Below are positions 16,062-25,293 of a stretch of 64,000 nt of DNA, piece by piece. This DNA comes from Oerskovia paurometabola (GTDB lineage Bacteria; Actinomycetota; Actinomycetes; Actinomycetales; Cellulomonadaceae). The notes under the pieces were generated by a model. It was given only the letters and a program-made list of their open reading frames with translations, searched no databases and was not told where the DNA came from. Location: positions 372,001 through 436,000 of the forward strand of contig NZ_JAFBBV010000001.1 of assembly GCF_016907365.1 (NCBI RefSeq), written 5' to 3'. A program made the translations under genes and the position numbers. Numbering within the stretch: position 1 is the first letter of the stretch; every line of letters starts with the position of its first letter.

Positions 16062-19000
16062 ATGAGCACCCCCCACCGGGCTCGTCGAGCGGGTACACCG
16101 TTCGGTCGGGCCGTCGCCGCCGCCACCGCCGCGGTCCTCGCCCTGACGGGAGCGGTCGCGCTGGGCGCGGGACCGCTCGCGGCGCCTGCGTCGGCGGCAC
16201 CCAAGGCGCAGCTCCCGCAGTGCCCGGCGCCGGGGGAGATGCCCAACGTGTCGACCGGCGTCCCGATCTTCACCGACAGCAACGTGGCGGTCTGGGTCGG
16301 GGGGAACTACTCGGCGCTCCACAGCGCCGCCGAGTCGGAGGGCGTCCTGGTCGTCGAGGGCGACGCGACGTTCGACGCCCCCGGCAACTTCAGCATCGGC
16401 GCCGTCGGGGCGGGGTCGCAGATCGCGCCGCCCGACGGGTCGACCATGCTGCACGTGGGCGGCTCCATGACCGTGGGAGCGGAGACCGGCATCACCGTCG
16501 GTTCGACGCAGCCGAACGGCGGCGGGGTGAACGTCGGCGGCACGCTGACGATCGACGGTTCGCTCAGCACCACCGGGCCGGCGTCCAGCGCGCCGGTCCA
16601 GCAGGGGATCGGGGCTCCGGCCGCGCTCGCGCCCTGGGCCGACTTCCGCACGGTCGTCGAGGACACCTCGGCCACGATCGCCTCGTGGGGCGGGACGGCC
16701 GTGACGCGCTCGGGCAACCAGCTCACCTTCACGGGGTCCGGGACGGACGACCCGCAGGTGTTCACGATCCCCGCGACGATGCTCGACGGGGCCAAGGAGA
16801 TGTACTTCGTCGGGATCCCCGACAAGGTCGCGATCGCGATCAACGTGACCGGCACGGAGCCTGTCGACATCGCGCCGAACTACTGGTCCGGCAACGGGAC
16901 GGGGTTCATCAACGACTTCAACACCCCCGGGTTCGGCAACTGGGCCGCGCGCACGCTCTGGAACTTCGTCGAGACCCCTAGCCTGAGCATCGGGCGCGGC
17001 GACCAGTTCCTCGGGACCATCCTCGCGCCCGCAGCGGACGCCACGATCTCGACCGCCACGAACGGGCGCGTGATCGTCGGCGGCGACCTGAGCTTCGGCA
17101 TCGACGGACTCACGACCGGGCTCGAGATGCACAGCTACCCCTGGACCGGGCCCGGCCCGTTCACGTGCCTCTCGGTCGAGCCCGGTGGGTTCACCGTCGC
17201 CAAGAGCGTGGTCGGTGACGGCGCGGACCTCGTGCCGGCCGGTACCGAGTTCACCGTCGCCTACTCGTACACCGCGAACGGGACGCCCGTCGCCGGCACC
17301 CTCACGGTGAAGGCCGACGGCACGGTCGTGGACGGCCCGGCGGATCTCCCTGCCGGGACCGTCGTCACGCTCTCCGAGCCCGACCTGCCCGTCGTCCCCG
17401 GCGTCGAGTGGGGCACGCCGTCGTTCGCCCCGTCGGACACCGTCACGATCGGTGCGTCCGGGACAGCCGCCGTGCGGCTCACCAACACCGCGTCGGCGCA
17501 GCTCGGCGGGTTCTCGATCGCCAAGGCAGTGACCGGGCTCGCCGCGAGCCAGGTCCCCGCGAGCACGGAGTTCACCGTCGCCTACACCGTGACGGTCGAC
17601 GGCACCTCGACCCAGGGGACCGTGAAGGTCCGCGCCGACGGCACCGTGGTCGACGGTCCCCAGGACCTGCCGGTCGGCGCGGTCGTGACGTTCGCCGAGA
17701 TCGACCTGCCGACCGTGCCCGGCGTCGTGTGGGGCGCGCCGTCGTTCGACCCCGCCTCGATCACGGTCGCCGACGGCGAGAGCCCCCGGGTCACGCTGAC
17801 CAACACGGCCGACGCTGCGGTGATCCCCGTCGGCGGGTTCTCGGTCCAGAAGGTCGTCGAGAACGCTCCCGCGGGCATGGTGCCCGCGGACACCGCGTTC
17901 ACGGTCGCCTACTCCTACGAGCTCGACGGCGTCCCGACGTCGGGCACCCTGACGGTGCGCGCCGACGGCACCGCCGTCGACGGCCCGCAGAACCTCCCGG
18001 CCGGCACGGTCGTCACGTTCGGCGAGGTGAGCCTGCCCGACGTCGACGGCGTCGTGTGGGGAGCACCGGTCTTCAGCCCGGCGAGCCTCGTGGTCGGCGC
18101 GAACGAGAACGCCAAGGTCACGCTGACCAACACCGCGGAGGAAGCACGGGCGGGCGGGTTCTCGATGGCCAAGTCCGTCACGGGCGAGGCCGCGGACAAG
18201 GTGCCCGCGGGCACCGAGTTCACCGTTCGCTACGCCTACGACCTGGACGGTGTGCCCACCACGGGCACGATGACCGTGAAGGCCAACGGGACCGTCGTCG
18301 ACGGCCCGCAGAACCTCCGCGAGGGCACGGTCGTGACGTTCGAGGAGATCGCGCTCCCCGCGGTCGACGACGTCGTGTGGGGCACCCCGGTGTTCAGCCC
18401 GGAGAGCCTCGTGGTCGGCGCGAACGAGAAGGCCGAGGTCACGCTGACCAACACGGCGCTCGACGCCCCGGCGGGCGGCTTCTCGCTCGCCAAGGCCGTC
18501 ACGGGCCTCGCAGCGGACAAGGTGCCCCGTGCGACCGAGTTCACCGTCCGTTACACGTACGACTTGGGCGGCGTGACGACGACGGGCACCCTCGCGGTGA
18601 CCGCGGACGGGACCGTCGTCGACGGCCCGCAGAACCTTCCGGTCGGCACGGTCGTGACGTTCACCGAGCTCGCCCCGCCGTCGCTCGACGGCGTGGTCTG
18701 GGGCGCACCGGTCTTCAGCCCCGCCTCGGTCACGATCGCCGACGGCGAGAACACCCTGGTGACGGTGACGAACACCGCGAACGCGGTCGTCGTCCCGCTC
18801 GGCGGCTTCTCGATGGCCAAGGAGCTCACGGGCGAGGCCGCAGGCCGCGTCCCGGCCGACACCGAGTTCACCGCGACCTACGAGTACACGATCGACGGCG
18901 CCACGCTCGGGGGGACCCTGACGCTTCTCGCCGACGGGACCGTCGTCGACGGCCCGCAGAACCTCGTCGCGGGCACCGTCGTGACGTTCACCGAGCTCAC

Positions 19001-19892
19001 GCCCGCCCACGTGGTCGGCGTCGAGTGGGGCACGCCGGTCTTCAGCCCGGCGCGCGTCACGATCGGCAGCGTCGAGAACACCGCCGTCACGCTCACGAAC
19101 ACGGCCAATGCCGAGCCCGCGGGCGGGTTCTCGCTCACGAAGGTCGTCGAGGGCTCCGGAGCCTCGGTCGTCCCGGCGGGCACCGAGTTCACGGTCCGCT
19201 ACGCCTACGAGCTGGACGGCGCACCGGTCAGCGGCACGTCGACCGTGGCCGCTGACGGGACCGTCGTGGACGGCCCGCAGAACCTCCCGGTCGGGACGGT
19301 CGTGACGTTCACCGAGACCGACCTCCCCACGGTCGCGGGCGTGGTCTGGGGGACGCCGGTCTTCAGCCCGGCCCAGGTCACGGTCACGGACGGCCAGAAC
19401 GCGGCAGTCACGCTCACCAACACGGCCGACGTCGTGGCCGCCCAGGTCGGCGGGTTCACGATCGCCAAGAAGGTCACGGGGCCGAGCGCGGCGAAGGTCC
19501 CCGCGGACACGCAGTTCACGGTCGCGATCTCCGGGACCGTCAACGGCGAGCACACCGAGGGCACCCTGACGGTCCGCGCCGACGGCACCGTCGTCGAGGG
19601 CCCGGCGAACCTCCCCGCAGGGACGGTCGTCGACCTCGCGGAGGTCGACCTGCCGAAGGTCGAGGGCGTGCGCTGGGGGACGCCGGTCTTCACGGTCGAC
19701 GGCGAGAAGGTCACGTCGGTCACGATCGGCGCGGGCCAGACCGTCGCGGTGACCCTGACCAACACCGCGGACTCCGCGGACGGCGGTCTCGCGGCCACGG
19801 GAGCTCGCGTCGCGGGCATCGCCGCCGTCGCACTGCTGCTGGTCGGCGGAGGTGGCGCGCTCCTCGTGGGTGCGCGACGCCGTCGGGCATGA
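16062..19892 (+). CDS. Sortase-anchored surface protein: choice-of-anchor A domain plus eight DUF5979-type repeats
   Basis: 1276 residues, exported and cell-wall attached. The start is ATG 16062 with GAAGGAG. Residues 1-47 form a signal peptide ending APASAAPKA. Residues ~60-365 resemble the choice-of-anchor A (collagen-binding-like) beta domain (FTDSNVAVWVGGNYSALHSA, VEGDATFDAPGNFSIG, VGGDLSFGIDGL). From ~375 to 1235 come eight tandem beta-sandwich repeats of about 105-110 residues, each opening GGF[ST]xxK and ending VTLTNTA. The C-terminus has LAATG (1243-1247), a hydrophobic helix and RRRR, the LAxTG signal used by class E sortases. An adhesin or stalk role is inferred. The repeats are close in DNA sequence, so copy number could vary by recombination. 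Confidence 0.85.
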   Translation: MSTPHRARRAGTPFGRAVAAATAAVLALTGAVALGAGPLAAPASAAPKAQLPQCPAPGEMPNVSTGVPIFTDSNVAVWVGGNYSALHSAAESEGVLVVEGDATFDAPGNFSIGAVGAGSQIAPPDGSTMLHVGGSMTVGAETGITVGSTQPNGGGVNVGGTLTIDGSLSTTGPASSAPVQQGIGAPAALAPWADFRTVVEDTSATIASWGGTAVTRSGNQLTFTGSGTDDPQVFTIPATMLDGAKEMYFVGIPDKVAIAINVTGTEPVDIAPNYWSGNGTGFINDFNTPGFGNWAARTLWNFVETPSLSIGRGDQFLGTILAPAADATISTATNGRVIVGGDLSFGIDGLTTGLEMHSYPWTGPGPFTCLSVEPGGFTVAKSVVGDGADLVPAGTEFTVAYSYTANGTPVAGTLTVKADGTVVDGPADLPAGTVVTLSEPDLPVVPGVEWGTPSFAPSDTVTIGASGTAAVRLTNTASAQLGGFSIAKAVTGLAASQVPASTEFTVAYTVTVDGTSTQGTVKVRADGTVVDGPQDLPVGAVVTFAEIDLPTVPGVVWGAPSFDPASITVADGESPRVTLTNTADAAVIPVGGFSVQKVVENAPAGMVPADTAFTVAYSYELDGVPTSGTLTVRADGTAVDGPQNLPAGTVVTFGEVSLPDVDGVVWGAPVFSPASLVVGANENAKVTLTNTAEEARAGGFSMAKSVTGEAADKVPAGTEFTVRYAYDLDGVPTTGTMTVKANGTVVDGPQNLREGTVVTFEEIALPAVDDVVWGTPVFSPESLVVGANEKAEVTLTNTALDAPAGGFSLAKAVTGLAADKVPRATEFTVRYTYDLGGVTTTGTLAVTADGTVVDGPQNLPVGTVVTFTELAPPSLDGVVWGAPVFSPASVTIADGENTLVTVTNTANAVVVPLGGFSMAKELTGEAAGRVPADTEFTATYEYTIDGATLGGTLTLLADGTVVDGPQNLVAGTVVTFTELTPAHVVGVEWGTPVFSPARVTIGSVENTAVTLTNTANAEPAGGFSLTKVVEGSGASVVPAGTEFTVRYAYELDGAPVSGTSTVAADGTVVDGPQNLPVGTVVTFTETDLPTVAGVVWGTPVFSPAQVTVTDGQNAAVTLTNTADVVAAQVGGFTIAKKVTGPSAAKVPADTQFTVAISGTVNGEHTEGTLTVRADGTVVEGPANLPAGTVVDLAEVDLPKVEGVRWGTPVFTVDGEKVTSVTIGAGQTVAVTLTNTADSADGGLAATGARVAGIAAVALLLVGGGGALLVGARRRRA
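17184..19770 (+). repeat. Eight tandem in-frame repeats of about 320 bp
   Basis: Units begin at GGxGGSTTC codons at about 17184, 17505, 17832, 18153, 18474, 18799, 19119 and 19446. Conserved blocks within units include GCCGACGGNACCGTCGTCGA and GGTCTTCAGCCC. The middle units (4 to 7) are most alike, a sign of duplication or gene conversion there. Confidence 0.85.
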
Positions 19893-19923
19893 GGTCCTGA
19901 CCGGACCACCGCCCGAGCGTGCC

Positions 19924-19962
19924 CCGGAGCGGGCGTGACCTACCCGGTCACGCCCGCTCCGG
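19924..19962. terminator. Bidirectional terminator hairpin
   Basis: A perfect 17-bp inverted repeat (CCGGAGCGGGCGTGACC and its complement) with a 5-nt loop sits between the convergent stops at 19892 and 19966, so it can serve both genes. Confidence 0.8.
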
Positions 19963-19965
19963 CGT

Positions 19966-21075
19966 TCACGCCCCGAGCGCCGCGCGGACCGCCGCGGCGA
20001 ACGCGTCGACGTCCTCCGCCGACGTGTCCCACGAGCACATCCAGCGGACCTCGACGCGCTCGGCGCCCGTGACGGGGTCGGGGGCGGCGGCCGCCCAGTC
20101 GTAGAACGCGAAGTCCGCGCGCAGGGCGTCGGCCACGGCTCGCGGCAGCACCGCGAACACCGCGTTCGCCTGGGTGGGCTGCGTGAACGCCAGGCCCGAC
20201 GGCGTGGCGTCCGTCCCGCCGTCGGGCGCCTCTCGCTCGCTCGCCACGGGCGAGAGCGCGACCCGCAGGCGTGCGGCCATCGCGTTGGCGTGCGCCGCGT
20301 TGGTGCGCCACAGGTCGTCCTCGAGCAGCGCCGTGAGCTGCGCCGAGACGAAGCGCATCTTCGACGCGAGCTGCATGGTCATCTTGCGGACGAAGTCGAC
20401 GCCCTGGGCCGCGCCGGGGTCGAGGACCACGACGGCCTCGCCGAACAGCAGGCCGTTCTTGGTGCCGCCGAACGACACGACGTCCACGCCCACGTCGGTC
20501 GTGGTCGCACGCAACGACACCCCGAGGGCGGCCGCCGCGTTCGCGAGCCGCGCCCCGTCGAGATGCACGCGCAGGCCCGCGGCGTGCGCGCGGTCGCTGA
20601 TCGCGCGGATCTCGTCGGGCGAGTAGACCGTGCCCAGCTCGGTCGCCTGCGTGATCGAGACGACGAGCGGCTGCGCGCGGTGCTGGTCGCCCAGGTCGCC
20701 CACGAACCGGTCGACCGCGCCCGGCGTCAGCTTGCCGTCCGGGGCAGGGACCGTGAGGAGCTTGATCCCGCCGACACGCTCCGGTGCGGCGTTCTCGTCC
20801 TGCTGGATGTGCGCGTGCTCGGACGTCACGACCGCGCCCCAGCGCGGCAGCATCGACGTGAGCGCGACGACGTTCGCGCCCGTCCCGTTGAAGACCGGGT
20901 AGGCCGTGGCCGCCTCGCCGAAGTGATGCCTGACCGACTCCTGGAGACGCTCGGTCCATGGGTCCGCGCCGTACGAGCCGGCGTGGCCCACGTTCGCCGC
21001 GGTCAAGGCCGCGAGGACCGCAGGGTGGGCAGGGGCGTAGTTGTCGGACGCGAACGAACGCGGGGTCGAAGGCAC
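19966..21075 (-). CDS. ltaE: Threonine aldolase (beta-eliminating lyase family)
   Basis: PLP enzyme that splits threonine or allo-threonine to glycine and acetaldehyde; 369 residues from the GTG at 21075. An upstream Met would run into the neighbouring gene. Fold type I aldolase features: SFASDNYAPAHPAV at the N-terminus, YPVFNGTGANVVAL cofactor loop, HLDGARLANAA with the PLP-nitrogen Asp173, and SFGGTKNG with the PLP Lys206. Length is slightly above the usual ~340. The ribosome site is weak. It follows the membrane-protein gene by 19 nt in the same direction, but no functional link is evident. Confidence 0.85.
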   Translation of the reverse strand: MPSTPRSFASDNYAPAHPAVLAALTAANVGHAGSYGADPWTERLQESVRHHFGEAATAYPVFNGTGANVVALTSMLPRWGAVVTSEHAHIQQDENAAPERVGGIKLLTVPAPDGKLTPGAVDRFVGDLGDQHRAQPLVVSITQATELGTVYSPDEIRAISDRAHAAGLRVHLDGARLANAAAALGVSLRATTTDVGVDVVSFGGTKNGLLFGEAVVVLDPGAAQGVDFVRKMTMQLASKMRFVSAQLTALLEDDLWRTNAAHANAMAARLRVALSPVASEREAPDGGTDATPSGLAFTQPTQANAVFAVLPRAVADALRADFAFYDWAAAAPDPVTGAERVEVRWMCSWDTSAEDVDAFAAAVRAALGA

Positions 21076-21094
21076 CCGGCCAGGGTAGACCCGG

Positions 21095-21736
21095 TCAGGG
21101 CAGGGTGATTCTGTGCCCGAGCAGGACGAGGACCGACGAGCCGTCGTCCGCCGTCTCGACCCGGAAATCACCGTCGACCATCGGCTGCTCGCCCCGGGTC
21201 CGTACGTCGAGGATCTCCGGGACATCGGCCGGCGAGTAGACGCGCGGGCCTCCCTGCCAGATCGCGTACGACATGTGCCAATGGAGGGAGTGTCGCTCCT
21301 CTACCAGGATCTGTCTTCCGGCCGGACGAGCCAGGTCGTCGAGCGGGACGTACGTGCTCATCGCGGCGCCGACCCCCATCAGCCATGCGACGAAGGCCAC
21401 GCACGTCACGGCGAGCAGGGCGACGCCCGTCCCGAGCCACATGAGCACGGCGACCCCGTAGCGGCAGGTCATCGACACCCGGACGGCCAGGACCACGCAG
21501 AGAAGGCCCATGCATCCGCAGATCACCAACCAGAGCCAGGCGGTCATCGTCTCCGCGTCGTGACCGCGGACGAGCAGCAGATAGGCCGAGTCGACGTAGG
21601 GGTCGAGGAGGAAGATCCCCACCCCGGCGACACAGGCGATCAGGATGGGAGCCCCCAGCCAGACCCACCAGGCCCAGTGGAGGCGCTCCACAGAAGGGGC
21701 CGACGCGACCGGTGCGATCGAGGCCGAAGTGCTCAC
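21095..21736 (-). CDS. Membrane protein of unknown function
   Basis: 213 residues. Three clear hydrophobic helices are visible (WWVWLGAPILIACVAGVGIFLL, TAWLWLVICGCMGLLCVVLAV, AVLMWLGTGVALLAVTCVAFVAWL) followed by a soluble C-terminal domain of about 95 residues with short beta strands (VEERHSLHWHMSYAIW, FRVETADDGSSVLVLLGHRI). I recognise no family. The gene directly precedes threonine aldolase on the same strand. GC and codon use match its neighbours. Confidence 0.6.
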   Translation of the reverse strand: MSTSASIAPVASAPSVERLHWAWWVWLGAPILIACVAGVGIFLLDPYVDSAYLLLVRGHDAETMTAWLWLVICGCMGLLCVVLAVRVSMTCRYGVAVLMWLGTGVALLAVTCVAFVAWLMGVGAAMSTYVPLDDLARPAGRQILVEERHSLHWHMSYAIWQGGPRVYSPADVPEILDVRTRGEQPMVDGDFRVETADDGSSVLVLLGHRITLP

Positions 21737-21993
21737 AGCCCGAAGTCAACCAGAGCGCGGTGCGCCTGGGCGCCGAGGATGACGTGCCCTCCTGCCGAGG
21801 GTGACGCGTCTGCGCGGCCGGGCCCGCGCGACAAGGGCCCCCGTGAGGCGCACCCTGGAAGAGCGGGGGCGGTCGCCCCTGCACGACGCAGGGGGACGCG
21901 GCGGGCGAGCAGCCCGTCCGCCCGGGCATCGCGGCCCGGGGCACGACCGACCACCCGCTCCCACGCCCCCGCCGGCACACGAGGGGGAACACC

Positions 21994-23469
21994 ATGAGCA
22001 CCGCACCGCACCCCGACCCGCAGCTGGGGGGACCGTTCGTCCGGCAGGACGTCTGGAAGCTCTACCAGCAGGGACCCGACGGCCAAGCCGTCATCACCGC
22101 CTACGCGAAGGCCGTCGGGGTCCTCAAGGCCGGCCCGTCCACGGGAGCCCGGTCCTGGCTGCACCAGACCCAGGTCCACGGCATGAGTCCGGACCCGCAC
22201 GACGGGCTGCGCAACCAGTGCCAGCACGGCTCCTGGTACTTCTTGCCGTGGCACCGGCTCTACCTGGGCTACTTCGAGGCGATCTGCCGCGACATCATCC
22301 GCAACCGGAACGACATCCCCCAGAAGGTCAAGGACACGTGGGCCCTGCCCTACTGGGACTACGACACGGCCACGACCAACACGCTGCCGCCGCCCTTCCG
22401 GGACCCCATCGGGCCCGACGGCCTCGCCAACCCGCTCTACGAGGTGCAGCGCAAGAACGGCGTGAACGCCGGGACGGCTTCCCTCGACCCCACCGAGACC
22501 ACCGCGAAGGGCTGGTTCTACCAGCCGCTCTTCACGTCGAAGATCCCGAACACGGTCACCTTCGGCGGTCCCACGACCGGGTTCAGCCACCTCGGCGGCA
22601 CGATCGGCGCCCTCGAGGGCACCCCGCACGGCACCGTCCACAACTTCGTGGGCGGCAAGATGGGGAACTTCAACACCGCGGCCTCCGACGCCGTCTTCTG
22701 GTTGCACCACTCCAACATCGACCGGCTGTGGGAGGTGTGGCGGTCCCACGCCGGGCAGGGGCGCGACCCCGCGAAGAGCGTCTTCACCCAGAAGTTCGCG
22801 TTCCTCGACCCGTCCGGAGCCCGGAGGGAACCCGAGAGCTGGGAGGTGCTCGACACGAGCGCGTTCGGGTACGTGTACGCGGACATCGGGGTCCCACCGT
22901 CGGCCCGCACGCTGAAGCGAGAGAGGAGGGGGCCCGTGGCCGGCGTCGGAGACGCGGGGGCCGAGGACGACGCCCGCCGCGAGGAGGAGGTACGTCGCCT
23001 CGAGCAGGTCCCGCCCGAGGCCGTCGCGGTCAACCGTGAGCCGGTACGCCTCGCGTCCCGGACGGCGAGCGTCGACATCGTGGTCGGGCCGGGTGCGGCC
23101 CGGGACCTGACCGACCGGGCGGCGTCGCCGACCGAGCCGGAACGGCTGCTGCTCGTGCTCGAGCACATCACGCTCGAGGGCGACAACCAGCCGCCCACCT
23201 ACGCCGTGTACGTCGGCGACACCGAGGACGACGACGCGCTCGTCGGGAACCTGCCGCTCTTCGGGGTCCGCGAGTCGCAGGAGTCCGACGCCGAGCACGG
23301 GCTGTCGTACGTCTTCGACATCACCGACGTCGCGGCCAGCCTCGGCGAGAGAGGAGCCTGGGACCCTGGCCACCTGCACCTGACGTTCCACCCCGTCGTC
23401 CACGACGAGCAGGAGGTGCTGGCGGCGCCCGAGGTCGTCGTCCGGACCGTCCGCCTCATGGTCCAGTGA
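21994..23469 (+). CDS. Tyrosinase / polyphenol oxidase (type-3 copper protein)
   Basis: 491 residues, ATG preceded by GAGGGGG. Binuclear copper site: CuA ligands near His62, His78 (NQCQHGSWYFLPWHRLYLGYFE) and His87; CuB ligands His212 and His216 (PHGTVHNF) and His238/239 (FWLHHSNIDRLWEVW). These match the H-x3-H and HHxxxDRxW family patterns. A plant-PPO-like C-terminal beta domain follows from ~residue 335 (VDIVVGPGAARDL, YAVYVGDTEDDDALVGNLPLFG). There is no signal peptide and no MelC1-type caddie protein adjacent. It oxidises phenols to quinones; substrate unknown. The stop overlaps the start of the DUF2182 gene. Confidence 0.85.
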   Translation: MSTAPHPDPQLGGPFVRQDVWKLYQQGPDGQAVITAYAKAVGVLKAGPSTGARSWLHQTQVHGMSPDPHDGLRNQCQHGSWYFLPWHRLYLGYFEAICRDIIRNRNDIPQKVKDTWALPYWDYDTATTNTLPPPFRDPIGPDGLANPLYEVQRKNGVNAGTASLDPTETTAKGWFYQPLFTSKIPNTVTFGGPTTGFSHLGGTIGALEGTPHGTVHNFVGGKMGNFNTAASDAVFWLHHSNIDRLWEVWRSHAGQGRDPAKSVFTQKFAFLDPSGARREPESWEVLDTSAFGYVYADIGVPPSARTLKRERRGPVAGVGDAGAEDDARREEEVRRLEQVPPEAVAVNREPVRLASRTASVDIVVGPGAARDLTDRAASPTEPERLLLVLEHITLEGDNQPPTYAVYVGDTEDDDALVGNLPLFGVRESQESDAEHGLSYVFDITDVAASLGERGAWDPGHLHLTFHPVVHDEQEVLAAPEVVVRTVRLMVQ

Positions 23470-24329
23470 CCGTCGCGGCCGGGCGTCGCCCGCGCCCGGC
23501 CGCCGCGCGCGGGCCGGGGGTCCGGGCGGTGGGCGTCGAGGCGCGACGGTTCCTCGACCGTCATCCCGAGTGGCCGGTCCTGCTGGCGGCGGCCGCCGCG
23601 TGGGCGGCGCTCCTCGGCGCACGGTCGCCGACACCGGGCTCTGGCGCCCGCGGCCCGGTACCGGTGTCGGCGCACCACGCGTCCCCGGGGGTCCAGGGAG
23701 GGGGGTGGTCCTCCGCGTGGCTCGACCCGGCGTCTGTCGCGACGGGCTGGGCCGACGGCGTTCACGGGTTCGTGCCCGCAGTGGCAGCGGGCTGGGGGCA
23801 CTGGGCGCTCATGGTCGTCGCGATGATGCTGCCCGGGCTGGTCCCGTCCGTGCGGCACGCGGCGTTCGCCTCGCCACGCAGACGACGGCACGGGACCACG
23901 GCACTGTTCGTCGCCGCCTATCTTGCGCTGTGGATCGTGGTGGGACTCGGGGTGACGCTCGTCGTCGGCCTGCTGCGCCCCGGGGTCATGGCCGCCGCCG
24001 CGGTCCTCGTCGCGGCCTCGGCGTGGGAGCTGACCCCCGTCGTCCGGCGAGCCTTGGCCCGGTGCCATCGCTCGGTGCCGCTGGGCGTCGAGGGCCGGAC
24101 GGCGGACGTCGCGGCCCTGCGGTTCGGCTGGTTCCACGCCCGTGCGTGCGCGGCCACGTGTGCACCGTTCATGGTGGCGGCGACCTTCGCGGGGCACCCG
24201 CTCTGGCTCGCGCTCGGGATCGCGACCGTGACGTGCCTCCAGAAGCTCGGCGCCGACGCCGAACGCTGGGTGCACCCCGTGGCCGTCCTCGGGGTGCTGT
24301 CGGCCGTGGTCCTGGTCGGGACCAGCTGA
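23466..24329 (+). CDS. DUF2182 integral membrane protein
   Basis: 287 residues, GTG start overlapping the tyrosinase stop (GTGA). The family of predicted metal-binding membrane proteins is recognised from GWGHWALMVVAMMLPGLVPSVRHAAFAS, TALFVAAYLALWIVVGLGV, ALARCHRS and GWFHARACAATCAPFMVAATFAG. Cys-His pairs in the last two could bind metal. About six membrane segments follow a Pro/Ala-rich N-terminus. Translation coupling with a copper enzyme suggests a role in copper supply or placing the enzyme at the membrane, which is inference only. Confidence 0.78.
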   Translation: MTVAAGRRPRPAAARGPGVRAVGVEARRFLDRHPEWPVLLAAAAAWAALLGARSPTPGSGARGPVPVSAHHASPGVQGGGWSSAWLDPASVATGWADGVHGFVPAVAAGWGHWALMVVAMMLPGLVPSVRHAAFASPRRRRHGTTALFVAAYLALWIVVGLGVTLVVGLLRPGVMAAAAVLVAASAWELTPVVRRALARCHRSVPLGVEGRTADVAALRFGWFHARACAATCAPFMVAATFAGHPLWLALGIATVTCLQKLGADAERWVHPVAVLGVLSAVVLVGTS

Positions 24330-24341
24330 GGGGGCGGTGCG

Positions 24342-24785
24342 TCACCCTCGGCGGGCAGGGGCCTCACCGTCGAGGTAGTACCAGCGTCCGCCCTCCCGGA
24401 CGAACGAGCTGATCTCGTGCAACGATGCACGCTCCCGCGTCTCGTCGGACCGGTAGTGGGCGACGAACTCCACGACGCCCGTCCGGTCGAGCGGGCCGCC
24501 CGCGCTCGTCGCGACGACGTCCAGACGGCGCCACGTCACGTCGTCGTCGAGGTCCAGGTCCGCGGGGCGCGTCGAGGGGTGCCAGGTGGCGAGCAGGTAG
24601 TCGGCGTCGCCGACCGCGAACGCCGCGTAGCGCGAACGCATCAAGGCCTCGGCCGTCGGAGCCGTCACCGAGTCGGCGCCGCCCGCAAGGAGGCCGCGGT
24701 GGTACCGCCCGCAGCACGCCCCGTACGTCTCTCCGGACAGGCAGGGGCAGCGGGCGTCGTCGGGCAGGGGCGAGGTCGCGGTCAC
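24342..24785 (-). CDS. YchJ/UPF0225 family SEC-C zinc-motif protein
   Basis: 147 residues, GTG start. The N-terminus has the SEC-C-like zinc motif CPCLSGETYGACCGRYHRG, followed by LMRSRYAAFAVGDADYLLATWHPSTRP, the YchJ hallmark, and an NTF2-like beta sheet (VVEFVAHYRS, LHEISSFVREGGRWYYLDGE). Function is unknown in all bacteria where it occurs. It is convergent with the DUF2182 gene (12 nt apart) and divergent from the VanZ-like gene, with only 28 nt between starts. Confidence 0.85.
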   Translation of the reverse strand: MTATSPLPDDARCPCLSGETYGACCGRYHRGLLAGGADSVTAPTAEALMRSRYAAFAVGDADYLLATWHPSTRPADLDLDDDVTWRRLDVVATSAGGPLDRTGVVEFVAHYRSDETRERASLHEISSFVREGGRWYYLDGEAPARRG

Positions 24786-24813
24786 CCGACCATCCTTCCG
24801 TAGGGTGTGAGCC

Positions 24814-25245
24814 GTGCGCTTCCTCCGCTGGACCTTCGCCGTCTACCTCGCCGCCGTGCTCGTGGTGACGTGCTGGCCGTCCCCGCAGTCGACCGCCGCG
24901 CCCGGGTGGGCGCTCGCGGTCCTGGACGCGTTCCGGTCAGTGGGCCTGCCGATGTCGTACGAGTTCCTGGAGGCCGCCTCGAACGTGGTGATGTTCTTGC
25001 CGTTCGGCGTGCTGGGGCTGCTCGTGCTGTCCGGGGCGCGTCCCGGGGTGCCGCTCGGGAGGGCGGTCGGGGCCGTGGTCCTGGCGGGGTTCGCCCTGTC
25101 GATCGCGATCGAGCTGTCGCAGCTCGTGATCCCGGGCAGGTACTCGACAGTGCAGGACGTCGTGATGAACACCACGGGGGCGGTCGTGGGTGCGGTCGCC
25201 GTGGCGGGAATTCTGGGCGCCCGTCGCCCGTTGACCCCAAGTTAG
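24814..25245 (+). CDS. VanZ-like membrane protein
   Basis: 143 residues, GTG start. Four hydrophobic segments with VanZ pattern: FAVYLAAVLVVTCWPS, YEFLEAASNVVMFLPFGVLGLLVL, AIELSQLVIPGRYSTVQDVVMNTTGAVVGA. A TAGGGT box at 24800-24805 ends 8 nt before the GTG and no Shine-Dalgarno is seen, so the transcript is probably leaderless. The stop touches the operator of the next gene. It shares the family of the protein at 8111-8707 but is shorter. Confidence 0.75.
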   Translation: MRFLRWTFAVYLAAVLVVTCWPSPQSTAAPGWALAVLDAFRSVGLPMSYEFLEAASNVVMFLPFGVLGLLVLSGARPGVPLGRAVGAVVLAGFALSIAIELSQLVIPGRYSTVQDVVMNTTGAVVGAVAVAGILGARRPLTPS

Positions 25246-25262
25246 TGTCGCGACGACACTAA
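25242..25262. promoter_or_regulatory. MarR-type palindromic operator
   Basis: TTAGTGTCG and CGACACTAA form a perfect 9-bp inverted repeat around CGA, 32 nt before the SDR start. The size and symmetry fit a MarR dimer site, and the operon's second gene encodes a MarR protein, so autoregulation is inferred. Confidence 0.75.
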
Positions 25263-25293
25263 AAATTCTCGCATCGTCACACGGAGGTCCCCC

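Noticed and set aside
15762..19553. Antisense open frame of about 1260 codons opposite the repeat protein
   Set aside because: It mirrors the tandem repeats of the sense gene, is Arg/Asp/His-rich low-complexity sequence and has no start signal; a GC-rich antisense artefact.
17184..19770. CRISPR-like tandem repetition
   Set aside because: Units are ~320 bp, in frame, with no spacers; these are protein repeats.
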